The position numbers and the translations under genes are program-made. A stretch of DNA of 64,000 nucleotides from Sacculina carcini (taxonomy: Eukaryota > Arthropoda > Thecostraca > Sacculinidae): positions 6,872,270 through 6,936,269 of the forward strand of contig OU696582.1 of the NCBI GenBank assembly GCA_916048095.2. Direction: 5' to 3'. The notes under the pieces are model-generated. The model was not told the DNA's origin, did not search any database, and saw nothing but the letters and a program-made list of their open reading frames with translations. Positions 26,301 to 39,126 of this stretch are shown here, in pieces. How positions within the stretch are numbered: the first letter of the stretch is position 1; each line of letters begins with the position of its first letter.

Positions 26301-26536
26301 CCCTCGTGACTTTCCACCATTGACAAAACACTGAGCCACATTGAGTATGTACCTAGGATCTTACGGGTGTGTGCACCTGTCTTCATCAACGAGACGACTA
26401 CAACATCGCCGTAAAACTCGGCTTGTATCTTTAGATCTGACACTTTCCGATATGCCCCGACTCGCGCGCCAACTCGTCGATAAACGGTCGAGAACCACCG
26501 CTTCCAGCTGTTCCATCGTTCTATCTCGTCTGTCAT
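23389..26536 (-). pseudogene. Array unit U6, L fragment with the longest open frame (1,117 codons)
   Basis: The frame 23213-26566 crosses the whole unit without a stop. In its numbering: KEKEGKIDNARC at 382-393, the motif-A-like LDYSRWC with Asp456, motif B RWMEGMRQKGWT at 526-537, GDNQ at 561-564, the capping-domain SWGRVMEGITMPC with Gly933, and QHR with His1055-Arg1056. After the junction it runs out of frame into U5. The first ten codons come from the junction, so this is a fragment and not a complete polymerase: the native N-terminal ~135 residues and everything past the HR motif are missing. It shares GACSS with U5. Confidence 0.93.
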
Positions 26537-29500
26537 CATCAAGCAGCCGATGCTGGACCGATCCACCTACCACTTTGCGAGTCACTTTCGTTAGGTCTGA
26601 AATGTCGACAGTCGTCTTCTCTGAACACATAGTCAAGAGGAGCTTGGCCAGATTTGAGTCATCGCCGACGATCCACGACAACATGTCTGTGATTTGTTTT
26701 AACGATGACACCATCGACGTGCTGTCGATGATGGCGAGGTTAGAACGTCGTGTACGCATGGCGGTCAATGATCCGATATACGGTTTGTGATGTCCTCTGG
26801 TGCACAGTTTCTCTGCAGAGTTGGCGACAGTAATCAAGATCGACCTACTCGGGTCAATTGACTCCGAGTCCCACCGGCCGAGACAACATTGATCGATAGT
26901 ACAAGGCATGGTTATCCCTTCCATTACACGACCCCACGATGTCTCTCGAAGGGCGTGAGCAATGGTGTAGGAGCAACTAGAGGTAGGTGACAACAGCAGA
27001 GCTTCAATGCTCTGAGGGTTACTGTGGCTGAGTCGTGTCCTCATGTATGTCATGAGTCCGTCATCCATCGTGGCAACCATTTGACGGAAGTCGGTCTCAG
27101 ACACCTCTGCTCCTTCACTCCGCTCGATCGTTTGGCGTACAGTACGTGAAGTACTGTACTGACCCACCACCTTATCACTGATTGCCACGTTAGACAGTTT
27201 AAAGAGGTGGGCCGCCACTCTTGGGTTGAACGGAGTGATGGAGAGAAGGTCACTGGTGAGCTCTTGGCGTTGGTGAGTCGACTGAATGGAGAATAGTCCT
27301 TTGATGTCTGGATTTTGAACGATGAGTGCAAGATCGTCTTTGACGCGACGCCGAATCACGTTCTCCGCAGTATGCGGAACATTGAGGTTTAACGCATAAG
27401 GGTTTAGCAGTAACAATTCAAGGTCTCGTCTCGGTGAGGGTGTCAAGTCTATGAGTCTCGATATCGATGAAAACAGCTCTCTGTCCGTCAGGGAGACAAA
27501 GGTTAACCACGAGACGGTGTCAGTCAGCGCATCCGTCTTGCCCCTGTAGCGGAAGTCACTCAGGAGCATGATCGGGAGCCCCCCGACACACGCTGGTACT
27601 GACATCAGTGCGCAGACGTCGCTTTCAGACCACGAACTGCAAAACTCATCGAACAATACATCAGCACACTCGATAAGTGTAAGCAAGTAGGCCGGATTCG
27701 GGAAATAATCCACACCAGCAACTGTTGCGCCGGATGAAAACAGTGAAGATATGCGGTTAGAAAAAGTACGAATTCCGTCATTGCTCTCGGAATTCACGCG
27801 AGAGGCCCGCTTTAACGCTGAGCTGACGGCGGCGCCCCTGAAATGGTAGGCTTTGCTGTATTCAAACAGCACCGTCGACAGTCAGGTCTCGTCGGGCTTC
27901 AGCGTCATTCCGAGAAGCGCCGAACGGTTCGACAGACTCAACACAAAGGCCGTGACAAAGTCCGACGCTGACTGGCCCAGGCGATCTAACACATGTGGCG
28001 CAGGAATTTCGATTACGATAACCTGGTTATCGCCCTGGCCCAGCAGCGTCGCTGTAGTACCTCGCTCCTCCGCGACGGCCAAGATGGTACACTGTGTGTG
28101 GAGAGTCCACCCCTTCTGCCGCATACCTTCCATCCACCGGGTAGGGGCTCTCCACACAACAGGACCATCTTCTGGCTCGTCTCCTCGAAACAATGGTGGC
28201 CTGAATCGATCCTGGAAGACGACCTTACAAAGGTAAGGAAAGAGCTGTGAAAACGCGAACACGCGGCGCAGTCCGAAAAGAGAGTCGAGCTCTGAGAATA
28301 TCGCTGCACATGAATCATGCGACATCGACAAGCACCACCTCGAATAGTCCAGGCTGACGAACCCATATTTAGGCTCGTCAGCTCCGAAGGGTGCTGTCAT
28401 CGTGCAGAGCGTGTCAAGTAAGACCTTCTCGGTCATCGTCATTGATTGCTGACGAATATATGGAAAGACGCTTTTTGCAATGTTGCGTTCAGTCGAAGTT
28501 TGGTACAGCCTGATCTCCTGCGTTAGCTTACAGAAACATCTCGCGTTATCTATTTTGCCCTCCTTCTCCTTCATGATCGCTATCATGATCCGCCACTCAT
28601 AAGGCACTCGTCCGTCTTCAATGCAACCAATCACTTCTTTCACCGACATGTTCTGTTCGCAAAGGTATTTACTCAAGACACGGCTTTCTCTACCCTTGCG
28701 CAGAGGAGCCCTGACACCGTAGATTGCGAAATGGACAAGCCGGTCGAAATTTGTCACACAATCATCTCGGCCAGTACATATGGCCTTATCGGTCAGTAAC
28801 TCTGCTATGTCAGCATTATAATCATAAGTCAAGTTTTGCTCCAAGATTACATACTCAAAATCCGCCGATGACCAGGCCCCCAGACCTGTTTCGAGCCACT
28901 TGTTCGTTATCACTGACCGCTCGATGTCGGACCGTACACCAGGGATCAACACACACCGAGGCCACCGATTGTGACGGGAAAAGAAGGCGCGGCAGAAGAC
29001 CTTTCTGAACATGTTCCTTGTGTCGAGGGCAGCTCGTTCATCAACATCAGGTGCCTCAGTCATGCGGAGGCGAAGGTCGGCGGCGGTGCTGAGGGAGTTG
29101 ACAACTGGAAATCCAAAGGACTTCCAGAGCCCGCTCACCTCCAGCCGCAATTTCGCCTCGACATCTGTACTCACAGGTGCCATCATGTATCTAAACATAT
29201 GGGTGTTGGTGATCCACTTCTCAACCCGCCGCATCTGACTGCTGAAAGTTAGCTTCATAACCTTTTCATGGTTCTCGAGTACGATTCCGATAGCGAACGA
29301 GGGAATCATCTTCCAAACGTGGGCGAACCTGTTAGCATGCATGATGAGATCACGCCGACCGGCTTCTAGGAACCTCACGACTTCGGGGTACAGTTGATGA
29401 GTGTCGTACTTGTGGTACACATCCGCGATGCGGCTGTACAACAATGAGCCCTCGGGACTTTCCACCATTGACAAAACACTGAGCCACATTGAGTATGTAC

Positions 29501-29684
29501 CTAGGATCTTACGGGTGTGTGCACCTGTCTTCATCAACGAGACGACTACAACATCGCCGTAAAACTCGGCTTGTATCTTTAGACCTGACACTTTCCGATA
29601 TGCCCCGACTCGCGCGCCAACTCGTCGATAAACGGTCGAGAACCACCGCTTCCAGCTGTTCCATCGTTCTATCTCGTCTGTCAT
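26537..29684 (-). pseudogene. Array unit U7, L fragment split by TGA at 27882-27884
   Basis: Two frames (27882-29714, 610 codons; 26361-27872, 503 codons). It carries the ESP, KYDTHQ and RLVHF variants shared with U9 and U10, and C-terminal GHHKPYIG shared with U2 and U9. A private base at 28671 (atttactcaag) separates it from U9, so the two are not literal assembly copies. Confidence 0.9.
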
Positions 29685-32600
29685 CATCAAGCAGCCGATG
29701 CTGGACCGATCCACCTACCACTTTGCGAGTCACTTTCGTTAGGTCTGAAATGTCGACAGTCGTCTTCTCTGAACACATAGTCAAGAGGAGCTTGGCCAGA
29801 TTTGAGTCATCGCCGACGATCCACGACAACATGTCTGTGATTTGTTTTAACGATGACACCATCGACGTGCTGTCGATGATGGCGAGGTTAGAACGTCGTG
29901 TACGCATGGCGGTCAATGATCCGACATACGGTTTGTGAGGTCCTCTGGTGCACAGTTTCTCTGCAGAGTTGGCGACAGTAATCAAGATCGACCTACTCGG
30001 GTCAATTGACTCCGAGTCCCACCGGCCGAGACAACATTGATCGATAGTACAAGGCATGGTTATCCCTTCCATTACACGACCCCACGATGTCTCTCGAAGG
30101 GCGTGAGCAATGGTGTAGGAGCAACTAGAGGTAGGTGACAACAGCAGAGCTTCAATGCTCTGAGGGTTACTGTGGCTGAGTCGTGTCCTCATGTATGTCA
30201 TGAGTCCGTCATCCATCGTGGCAACCATTTGACGGAAGTCGGTCTCAGACACCTCTTCTCCTTCACTCCGCTCGATCGTTTGGCGTACAGTACGTGAAGT
30301 ACTGTACTGACCCACCACCTTATCACTGATTGCCACGTTAGACAGTTTAAAGAGGTGGGCCGCCACTCTTGGGTTGAACGGAGTGATGGAGAGAAGGTCA
30401 CTGGTGAGCTCTTGGCGTTGGTGAGTCGACTGAATGGAGAATAGTCCTTTGATGTCTGGATTTTGAACGATGAGTGCAAGATCGTCTTTGACGCGACGCC
30501 GAATCACGTTCTCCGCAGTATGCGGAACATTGAGGTTTAACGCATAAGGGTTTAGCAGTAACAATTCAAGGTCTCGTCTCGGTGAGGGTGTCAAGTCTAT
30601 GAGTCTCGATATCGATGAAAACAGCTCTCTGTCCGTCAGGGAGACAAAGGTTAACCACGAGACGGTGTCAGTCAGCGCATCCGTCTTGCCCCTGTAGCGG
30701 AAGTCACTCAGGAGCATGATCGGGAGCCCCCCGACACACGCTGGTACTGACATCAGTGCGCAGACGTCGCTTTCAGACCACGAACTGCAAAACTCATCGA
30801 ACAATACATCAGCACACTCGATAAGTGTAAGCAAGTAGGCCGGATTCGGGAAATAATCCACACCAGCAACTGTTGCGCCGGATGAAAACAGTGAAGATAT
30901 GCGGTTAGAAAAAGTACGAATTCCGTCATTGCTCTCGGAATTCACGCGAGAGGCCCGCTTTAACGCTGAGCTGACGGCGGCGCCCCTGAAATGGTAGGCT
31001 TTGCTGTATTCAAACAGCACCGTCGACAGTCAGGTCTCGTCGGGCTTCAGCGTCATTCCGAGAAGCGCCGAACGGTTCGACAGACTCAACACAAAGGCCG
31101 TGACAAAGTCCGACGCTGACTGGCCCAGGCGATCTAACACATGTGGCGCAGGAATTTCGATTACGATAACCTGGTTATCGCCCTGGCCCAGCAGCGTCGC
31201 TGTAGTACCTCGCTCCTCCGCGACGGCCAAGATGGTACACTGTGTGTGGAGAGTCCACCCCTTCTGCCGCATACCTTCCATCCACCGGGTAGGGGCTCTC
31301 CACACAACAGGACCATCTTCTGGCTCGTCTCCTCGAAACAATGGTGGCCTGAATCGATCCTGGAAGACGACCTTACAAAGGTAAGGAAAGAGCTGTGAAA
31401 ACGCGAACACGCGGCGCAGTCCGAAAAGAGAGTCGAGCTCTGAGAATATCGCTGCACATGAATCATGCGACATCGACAAGCACCACCTCGAATAGTCCAG
31501 GCTGACGAACCCATATTTAGGCTCGTCAGCTCCGAAGGGTGCTGTCATCGTGCAGAGCGTGTCAAGTAAGACCTTCTCGGTCATCGTCATTGATTGCTGA
31601 CGAATATATGGAAAGACGCTTTTTGCAATGTTGCGTTCAGTCGAAGTTTGGTACAGCCTGATCTCCTGCGTTAGCTTACAGAAACATCTCGCGTTATCTA
31701 TTTTGCCCTCCTTCTCCTTCATGATCGCTATCATGATCCGCCACTCATAAGGCACTCGTCCGTCTTCAATGCAACCAATCACTTCTTTCACCGACATGTT
31801 CTGTTCGCAAAGGTATTTGCTCAAGACACGGCTTTCTCTACCCTTGCGCAGAGGAGCCCTGACACCGTAGATTGCGAAATGGGCAAGCCGGTCGAAATTT
31901 GTCACACAATCATCTCGGCCAGTACATATGGCCTTATCGGTCAGTAACTCTGCCATGTCAGCATTATAATCATAAGTCAAGTTTTGCTCCGATTACATAC
32001 TCAAAATCCGCCGATGACCAGGCCCCCAGACCTGTTTCGAGCCACTTGTTCGTTATCACTGACCGCTCGATGTCGGACCGTACACCAGGGATCAACACAC
32101 ACCGAGGCCACCGATTGTGACGGGAAAAGAAGGCGCGGCAGAAGACCTTTCTGAACATGTTCCTTGTGTCGAGGGCAGCTCGTTCATCAACATCAGGTGC
32201 CTCAGTCATGCGGAGGCGAAGATCGGCGGCGGTGCTGAGGGAGTTGACAACTGGAAATCCAAAGGACTTCCAGAGCCCGCTCACCTCCAGCCGCAATTTC
32301 GCCTCGACATCTGTACTCACAGGTGCCATCATGTATCTAAACATATGGGTGTTGGTGATCCACTTCTCAACCCGCCGCATCTGACTGCTGAAAGTTAGCT
32401 TCATAACCTTTTCATGGTTCTCGAGTACGATTCCGATAGCGAACGAGGGAATCATCTTCCAAACGTGGGCGAACCTGTTAGCATGCATGATGAGATCACG
32501 CCGACCGGCTTCTAGGAACCTCACGACTTCGGGGTACAGTTGATGAGTGCCGTACTTGTGGTACACATCCGCGATGCGGCTGTACAACAATGAGCCCTCG

Positions 32601-32830
32601 TGACTTTCCACCATTGACAAAACACTGAGCCACATTGAGTATGTACCTAGGATCTTACGGGTGTGTGCACCTGTCTTCATCAACGAGACGACTACAACAT
32701 CGCCGTAAAACTCGGCTTGTATCTTTAGACCTGACACTTTCCGATATGCCCCGACTCGCGCGCCAACTCGTCGATAAACGGTCGAGAACCACCGCTTCCA
32801 GCTGTTCCATCGTTCTATCTCGTCTGTCAT
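29685..32830 (-). pseudogene. Array unit U8, L fragment with 2-bp deletion and TGA
   Basis: 2-bp deletion near 31990 and TGA at 31030-31032, leaving frames 31970-32860, 31030-31980 and 29509-31020. C-terminal markers are EGEEV and PHKPYVG, as in U10 and U11. Confidence 0.9.
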
Positions 32831-35800
32831 CATCAAGCAGCCGATGCTGGACCGATCCACCTACCACTTTGCGAGTCACTTTCGTTAGGTCTGAAATGTC
32901 GACAGTCGTCTTCTCTGAACACATAGTCAAGAGGAGCTTGGCCAGATTTGAGTCATCGCCGACGATCCACGACAACATGTCTGTGATTTGTTTTAACGAT
33001 GACACCATCGACGTGCTGTCGATGATGGCGAGGTTAGAACGTCGTGTACGCATGGCGGTCAATGATCCGATATACGGTTTGTGATGTCCTCTGGTGCACA
33101 GTTTCTCTGCAGAGTTGGCGACAGTAATCAAGATCGACCTACTCGGGTCAATTGACTCCGAGTCCCACCGGCCGAGACAACATTGATCGATAGTACAAGG
33201 CATGGTTATCCCTTCCATTACACGACCCCACGATGTCTCTCGAAGGGCGTGAGCAATGGTGTAGGAGCAACTAGAGGTAGGTGACAACAGCAGAGCTTCA
33301 ATGCTCTGAGGGTTACTGTGGCTGAGTCGTGTCCTCATGTATGTCATGAGTCCGTCATCCATCGTGGCAACCATTTGACGGAAGTCGGTCTCAGACACCT
33401 CTGCTCCTTCACTCCGCTCGATCGTTTGGCGTACAGTACGTGAAGTACTGTACTGACCCACCACCTTATCACTGATTGCCACGTTAGACAGTTTAAAGAG
33501 GTGGGCCGCCACTCTTGGGTTGAACGGAGTGATGGAGAGAAGGTCACTGGTGAGCTCTTGGCGTTGGTGAGTCGACTGAATGGAGAATAGTCCTTTGATG
33601 TCTGGATTTTGAACGATGAGTGCAAGATCGTCTTTGACGCGACGCCGAATCACGTTCTCCGCAGTATGCGGAACATTGAGGTTTAACGCATAAGGGTTTA
33701 GCAGTAACAATTCAAGGTCTCGTCTCGGTGAGGGTGTCAAGTCTATGAGTCTCGATATCGATGAAAACAGCTCTCTGTCCGTCAGGGAGACAAAGGTTAA
33801 CCACGAGACGGTGTCAGTCAGCGCATCCGTCTTGCCCCTGTAGCGGAAGTCACTCAGGAGCATGATCGGGAGCCCCCCGACACACGCTGGTACTGACATC
33901 AGTGCGCAGACGTCGCTTTCAGACCACGAACTGCAAAACTCATCGAACAATACATCAGCACACTCGATAAGTGTAAGCAAGTAGGCCGGATTCGGGAAAT
34001 AATCCACACCAGCAACTGTTGCGCCGGATGAAAACAGTGAAGATATGCGGTTAGAAAAAGTACGAATTCCGTCATTGCTCTCGGAATTCACGCGAGAGGC
34101 CCGCTTTAACGCTGAGCTGACGGCGGCGCCCCTGAAATGGTAGGCTTTGCTGTATTCAAACAGCACCGTCGACAGTCAGGTCTCGTCGGGCTTCAGCGTC
34201 ATTCCGAGAAGCGCCGAACGGTTCGACAGACTCAACACAAAGGCCGTGACAAAGTCCGACGCTGACTGGCCCAGGCGATCTAACACATGTGGCGCAGGAA
34301 TTTCGATTACGATAACCTGGTTATCGCCCTGGCCCAGCAGCGTCGCTGTAGTACCTCGCTCCTCCGCGACGGCCAAGATGGTACACTGTGTGTGGAGAGT
34401 CCACCCCTTCTGCCGCATACCTTCCATCCACCGGGTAGGGGCTCTCCACACAACAGGACCATCTTCTGGCTCGTCTCCTCGAAACAATGGTGGCCTGAAT
34501 CGATCCTGGAAGACGACCTTACAAAGGTAAGGAAAGAGCTGTGAAAACGCGAACACGCGGCGCAGTCCGAAAAGAGAGTCGAGCTCTGAGAATATCGCTG
34601 CACATGAATCATGCGACATCGACAAGCACCACCTCGAATAGTCCAGGCTGACGAACCCATATTTAGGCTCGTCAGCTCCGAAGGGTGCTGTCATCGTGCA
34701 GAGCGTGTCAAGTAAGACCTTCTCGGTCATCGTCATTGATTGCTGACGAATATATGGAAAGACGCTTTTTGCAATGTTGCGTTCAGTCGAAGTTTGGTAC
34801 AGCCTGATCTCCTGCGTTAGCTTACAGAAACATCTCGCGTTATCTATTTTGCCCTCCTTCTCCTTCATGATCGCTATCATGATCCGCCACTCATAAGGCA
34901 CTCGTCCGTCTTCAATGCAACCAATCACTTCTTTCACCGACATGTTCTGTTCGCAAAGGTATTTGCTCAAGACACGGCTTTCTCTACCCTTGCGCAGAGG
35001 AGCCCTGACACCGTAGATTGCGAAATGGACAAGCCGGTCGAAATTTGTCACACAATCATCTCGGCCAGTACATATGGCCTTATCGGTCAGTAACTCTGCT
35101 ATGTCAGCATTATAATCATAAGTCAAGTTTTGCTCCAAGATTACATACTCAAAATCCGCCGATGACCAGGCCCCCAGACCTGTTTCGAGCCACTTGTTCG
35201 TTATCACTGACCGCTCGATGTCGGACCGTACACCAGGGATCAACACACACCGAGGCCACCGATTGTGACGGGAAAAGAAGGCGCGGCAGAAGACCTTTCT
35301 GAACATGTTCCTTGTGTCGAGGGCAGCTCGTTCATCAACATCAGGTGCCTCAGTCATGCGGAGGCGAAGGTCGGCGGCGGTGCTGAGGGAGTTGACAACT
35401 GGAAATCCAAAGGACTTCCAGAGCCCGCTCACCTCCAGCCGCAATTTCGCCTCGACATCTGTACTCACAGGTGCCATCATGTATCTAAACATATGGGTGT
35501 TGGTGATCCACTTCTCAACCCGCCGCATCTGACTGCTGAAAGTTAGCTTCATAACCTTTTCATGGTTCTCGAGTACGATTCCGATAGCGAACGAGGGAAT
35601 CATCTTCCAAACGTGGGCGAACCTGTTAGCATGCATGATGAGATCACGCCGACCGGCTTCTAGGAACCTCACGACTTCGGGGTACAGTTGATGAGTGTCG
35701 TACTTGTGGTACACATCCGCGATGCGGCTGTACAACAATGAGCCCTCGGGACTTTCCACCATTGACAAAACACTGAGCCACATTGAGTATGTACCTAGGA

Positions 35801-35978
35801 TCTTACGGGTGTGTGCACCTGTCTTCATCAACGAGACGACTACAACATCGCCGTAAAACTCGGCTTGTATCTTTAGACCTGACACTTTCCGATATGCCCC
35901 GACTCGCGCGCCAACTCGTCGATAAACGGTCGAGAACCACCGCTTCCAGCTGTTCCATCGTTCTATCTCGTCTGTCAT
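32831..35978 (-). pseudogene. Array unit U9, L fragment split by TGA at 34176-34178
   Basis: Frames 34176-36008 and 32655-34166. ESP, KYDTHQ and RLVHF in the polymerase half and EGAEV/GHHKPYIG in the other half make it the closest relative of U7. Confidence 0.9.
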
Positions 35979-38900
35979 CATCAAGCAGCCGATGCTGGAC
36001 CGATCCACCTACCACTTTGCGAGTCACTTTCGTTAGGTCTGAAATGTCGACAGTCGTCTTCTCTGAACACATAGTCAAGAGGAGCTTGGCCAGATTTGAG
36101 TCATCGCCGACGATCCACGACAACATGTCTGTGATTTGTTTTAACGATGACACCATCGACGTGCTGTCGATGATGGCGAGGTTAGAACGTCGTGTACGCA
36201 TGGCGGTCAATGATCCGACATACGGTTTGTGAGGTCCTCTGGTGCACAGTTTCTCTGCAGAGTTGGCGACAGTAATCAAGATCGACCTACTCGGGTCAAT
36301 TGACTCCGAGTCCCACCGGCCGAGACAACATTGATCGATAGTACAAGGCATGGTTATCCCTTCCATTACACGACCCCACGATGTCTCTCGAAGGGCGTGA
36401 GCAATGGTGTAGGAGCAACTAGAGGTAGGTGACAACAGCAGAGCTTCAATGCTCTGAGGGTTACTGTGGCTGAGTCGTGTCCTCATGTATGTCATGAGTC
36501 CGTCATCCATCGTGGCAACCATTTGACGGAAGTCGGTCTCAGACACCTCTTCTCCTTCACTCCGCTCGATCGTTTGGCGTACAGTACGTGAAGTACTGTA
36601 CTGACCCACCACCTTATCACTGATTGCCACGTTAGACAGTTTAAAGAGGTGGGCCGCCACTCTTGGGTTGAACGGAGTGATGGAGAGAAGGTCACTGGTG
36701 AGCTCTTGGCGTTGGTGAGTCGACTGAATGGAGAATAGTCCTTTGATGTCTGGATTTTGAACGATGAGTGCAAGATCGTCTTTGACGCGACGCCGAATCA
36801 CGTTCTCCGCAGTATGCGGAACATTGAGGTTTAACGCATAAGGGTTTAGCAGTAACAATTCAAGGTCTCGTCTCGGTGAGGGTGTCAAGTCTATGAGTCT
36901 CGATATCGATGAAAACAGCTCTCTGTCCGTCAGGGAGACAAAGGTTAACCACGAGACGGTGTCAGTCAGCGCATCCGTCTTGCCCCTGTAGCGGAAGTCA
37001 CTCAGGAGCATGATCGGGAGCCCCCCGACACACGCTGGTACTGACATCAGTGCGCAGACGTCGCTTTCAGACCACGAACTGCAAAACTCATCGAACAATA
37101 CATCAGCACACTCGATAAGTGTAAGCAAGTAGGCCGGATTCGGGAAATAATCCACACCAGCAACTGTTGCGCCGGATGAAAACAGTGAAGATATGCGGTT
37201 AGAAAAAGTACGAATTCCGTCATTGCTCTCGGAATTCACGCGAGAGGCCCGCTTTAACGCTGAGCTGACGGCGGCGCCCCTGAAATGGTAGGCTTTGCTG
37301 TATTCAAACAGCACCGTCGACAGTCAGGTCTCGTCGGGCTTCAGCGTCATTCCGAGAAGCGCCGAACGGTTCGACAGACTCAACACAAAGGCCGTGACAA
37401 AGTCCGACGCTGACTGGCCCAGGCGATCTAACACATGTGGCGCAGGAATTTCGATTACGATAACCTGGTTATCGCCCTGGCCCAGCAGCGTCGCTGTAGT
37501 ACCTCGCTCCTCCGCGACGGCCAAGATGGTACACTGTGTGTGGAGAGTCCACCCCTTCTGCCGCATACCTTCCATCCACCGGGTAGGGGCTCTCCACACA
37601 ACAGGACCATCTTCTGGCTCGTCTCCTCGAAACAATGGTGGCCTGAATCGATCCTGGAAGACGACCTTACAAAGGTAAGGAAAGAGCTGTGAAAACGCGA
37701 ACACGCGGCGCAGTCCGAAAAGAGAGTCGAGCTCTGAGAATATCGCTGCACATGAATCATGCGACATCGACAAGCACCACCTCGAATAGTCCAGGCTGAC
37801 GAACCCATATTTAGGCTCGTCAGCTCCGAAGGGTGCTGTCATCGTGCAGAGCGTGTCAAGTAAGACCTTCTCGGTCATCGTCATTGATTGCTGACGAATA
37901 TATGGAAAGACGCTTTTTGCAATGTTGCGTTCAGTCGAAGTTTGGTACAGCCTGATCTCCTGCGTTAGCTTACAGAAACATCTCGCGTTATCTATTTTGC
38001 CCTCCTTCTCCTTCATGATCGCTATCATGATCCGCCACTCATAAGGCACTCGTCCGTCTTCAATGCAACCAATCACTTCTTTCACCGACATGTTCTGTTC
38101 GCAAAGGTATTTGCTCAAGACACGGCTTTCTCTACCCTTGCGCAGAGGAGCCCTGACACCGTAGATTGCGAAATGGACAAGCCGGTCGAAATTTGTCACA
38201 CAATCATCTCGGCCAGTACATATGGCCTTATCGGTCAGTAACTCTGCTATGTCAGCATTATAATCATAAGTCAAGTTTTGCTCCAAGATTACATACTCAA
38301 AATCCGCCGATGACCAGGCCCCCAGACCTGTTTCGAGCCACTTGTTCGTTATCACTGACCGCTCGATGTCGGACCGTACACCAGGGATCAACACACACCG
38401 AGGCCACCGATTGTGACGGGAAAAGAAGGCGCGGCAGAAGACCTTTCTGAACATGTTCCTTGTGTCGAGGGCAGCTCGTTCATCAACATCAGGTGCCTCA
38501 GTCATGCGGAGGCGAAGGTCGGCGGCGGTGCTGAGGGAGTTGACAACTGGAAATCCAAAGGACTTCCAGAGCCCGCTCACCTCCAGCCGCAATTTCGCCT
38601 CGACATCTGTACTCACAGGTGCCATCATGTATCTAAACATATGGGTGTTGGTGATCCACTTCTCAACCCGCCGCATCTGACTGCTGAAAGTTAGCTTCAT
38701 AACCTTTTCATGGTTCTCGAGTACGATTCCGATAGCGAACGAGGGAATCATCTTCCAAACGTGGGCGAACCTGTTAGCATGCATGATGAGATCACGCCGA
38801 CCGGCTTCTAGGAACCTCACGACTTCGGGGTACAGTTGATGAGTGTCGTACTTGTGGTACACATCCGCGATGCGGCTGTACAACAATGAGCCCTCGGGAC

Positions 38901-39126
38901 TTTCCACCATTGACAAAACACTGAGCCACATTGAGTATGTACCTAGGATCTTACGGGTGTGTGCACCTGTCTTCATCAACGAGACGACTACAACATCGCC
39001 GTAAAACTCGGCTTGTATCTTTAGACCTGACACTTTCCGATATGCCCCGACTCGCGCGCCAACTCGTCGATAAACGGTCGAGAACCACCGCTTCCAGCTG
39101 TTCCATCGTTCTATCTCGTCTGTCAT
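35979..39126 (-). pseudogene. Array unit U10, mosaic L fragment split by TGA at 37324-37326
   Basis: The polymerase half matches U7/U9 (ESP, KYDTHQ, RLVHF), while the capping half matches U8/U11 (EGEEV, PHKPYVG). The combination is what one crossover or conversion within the unit would make. Confidence 0.9.
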
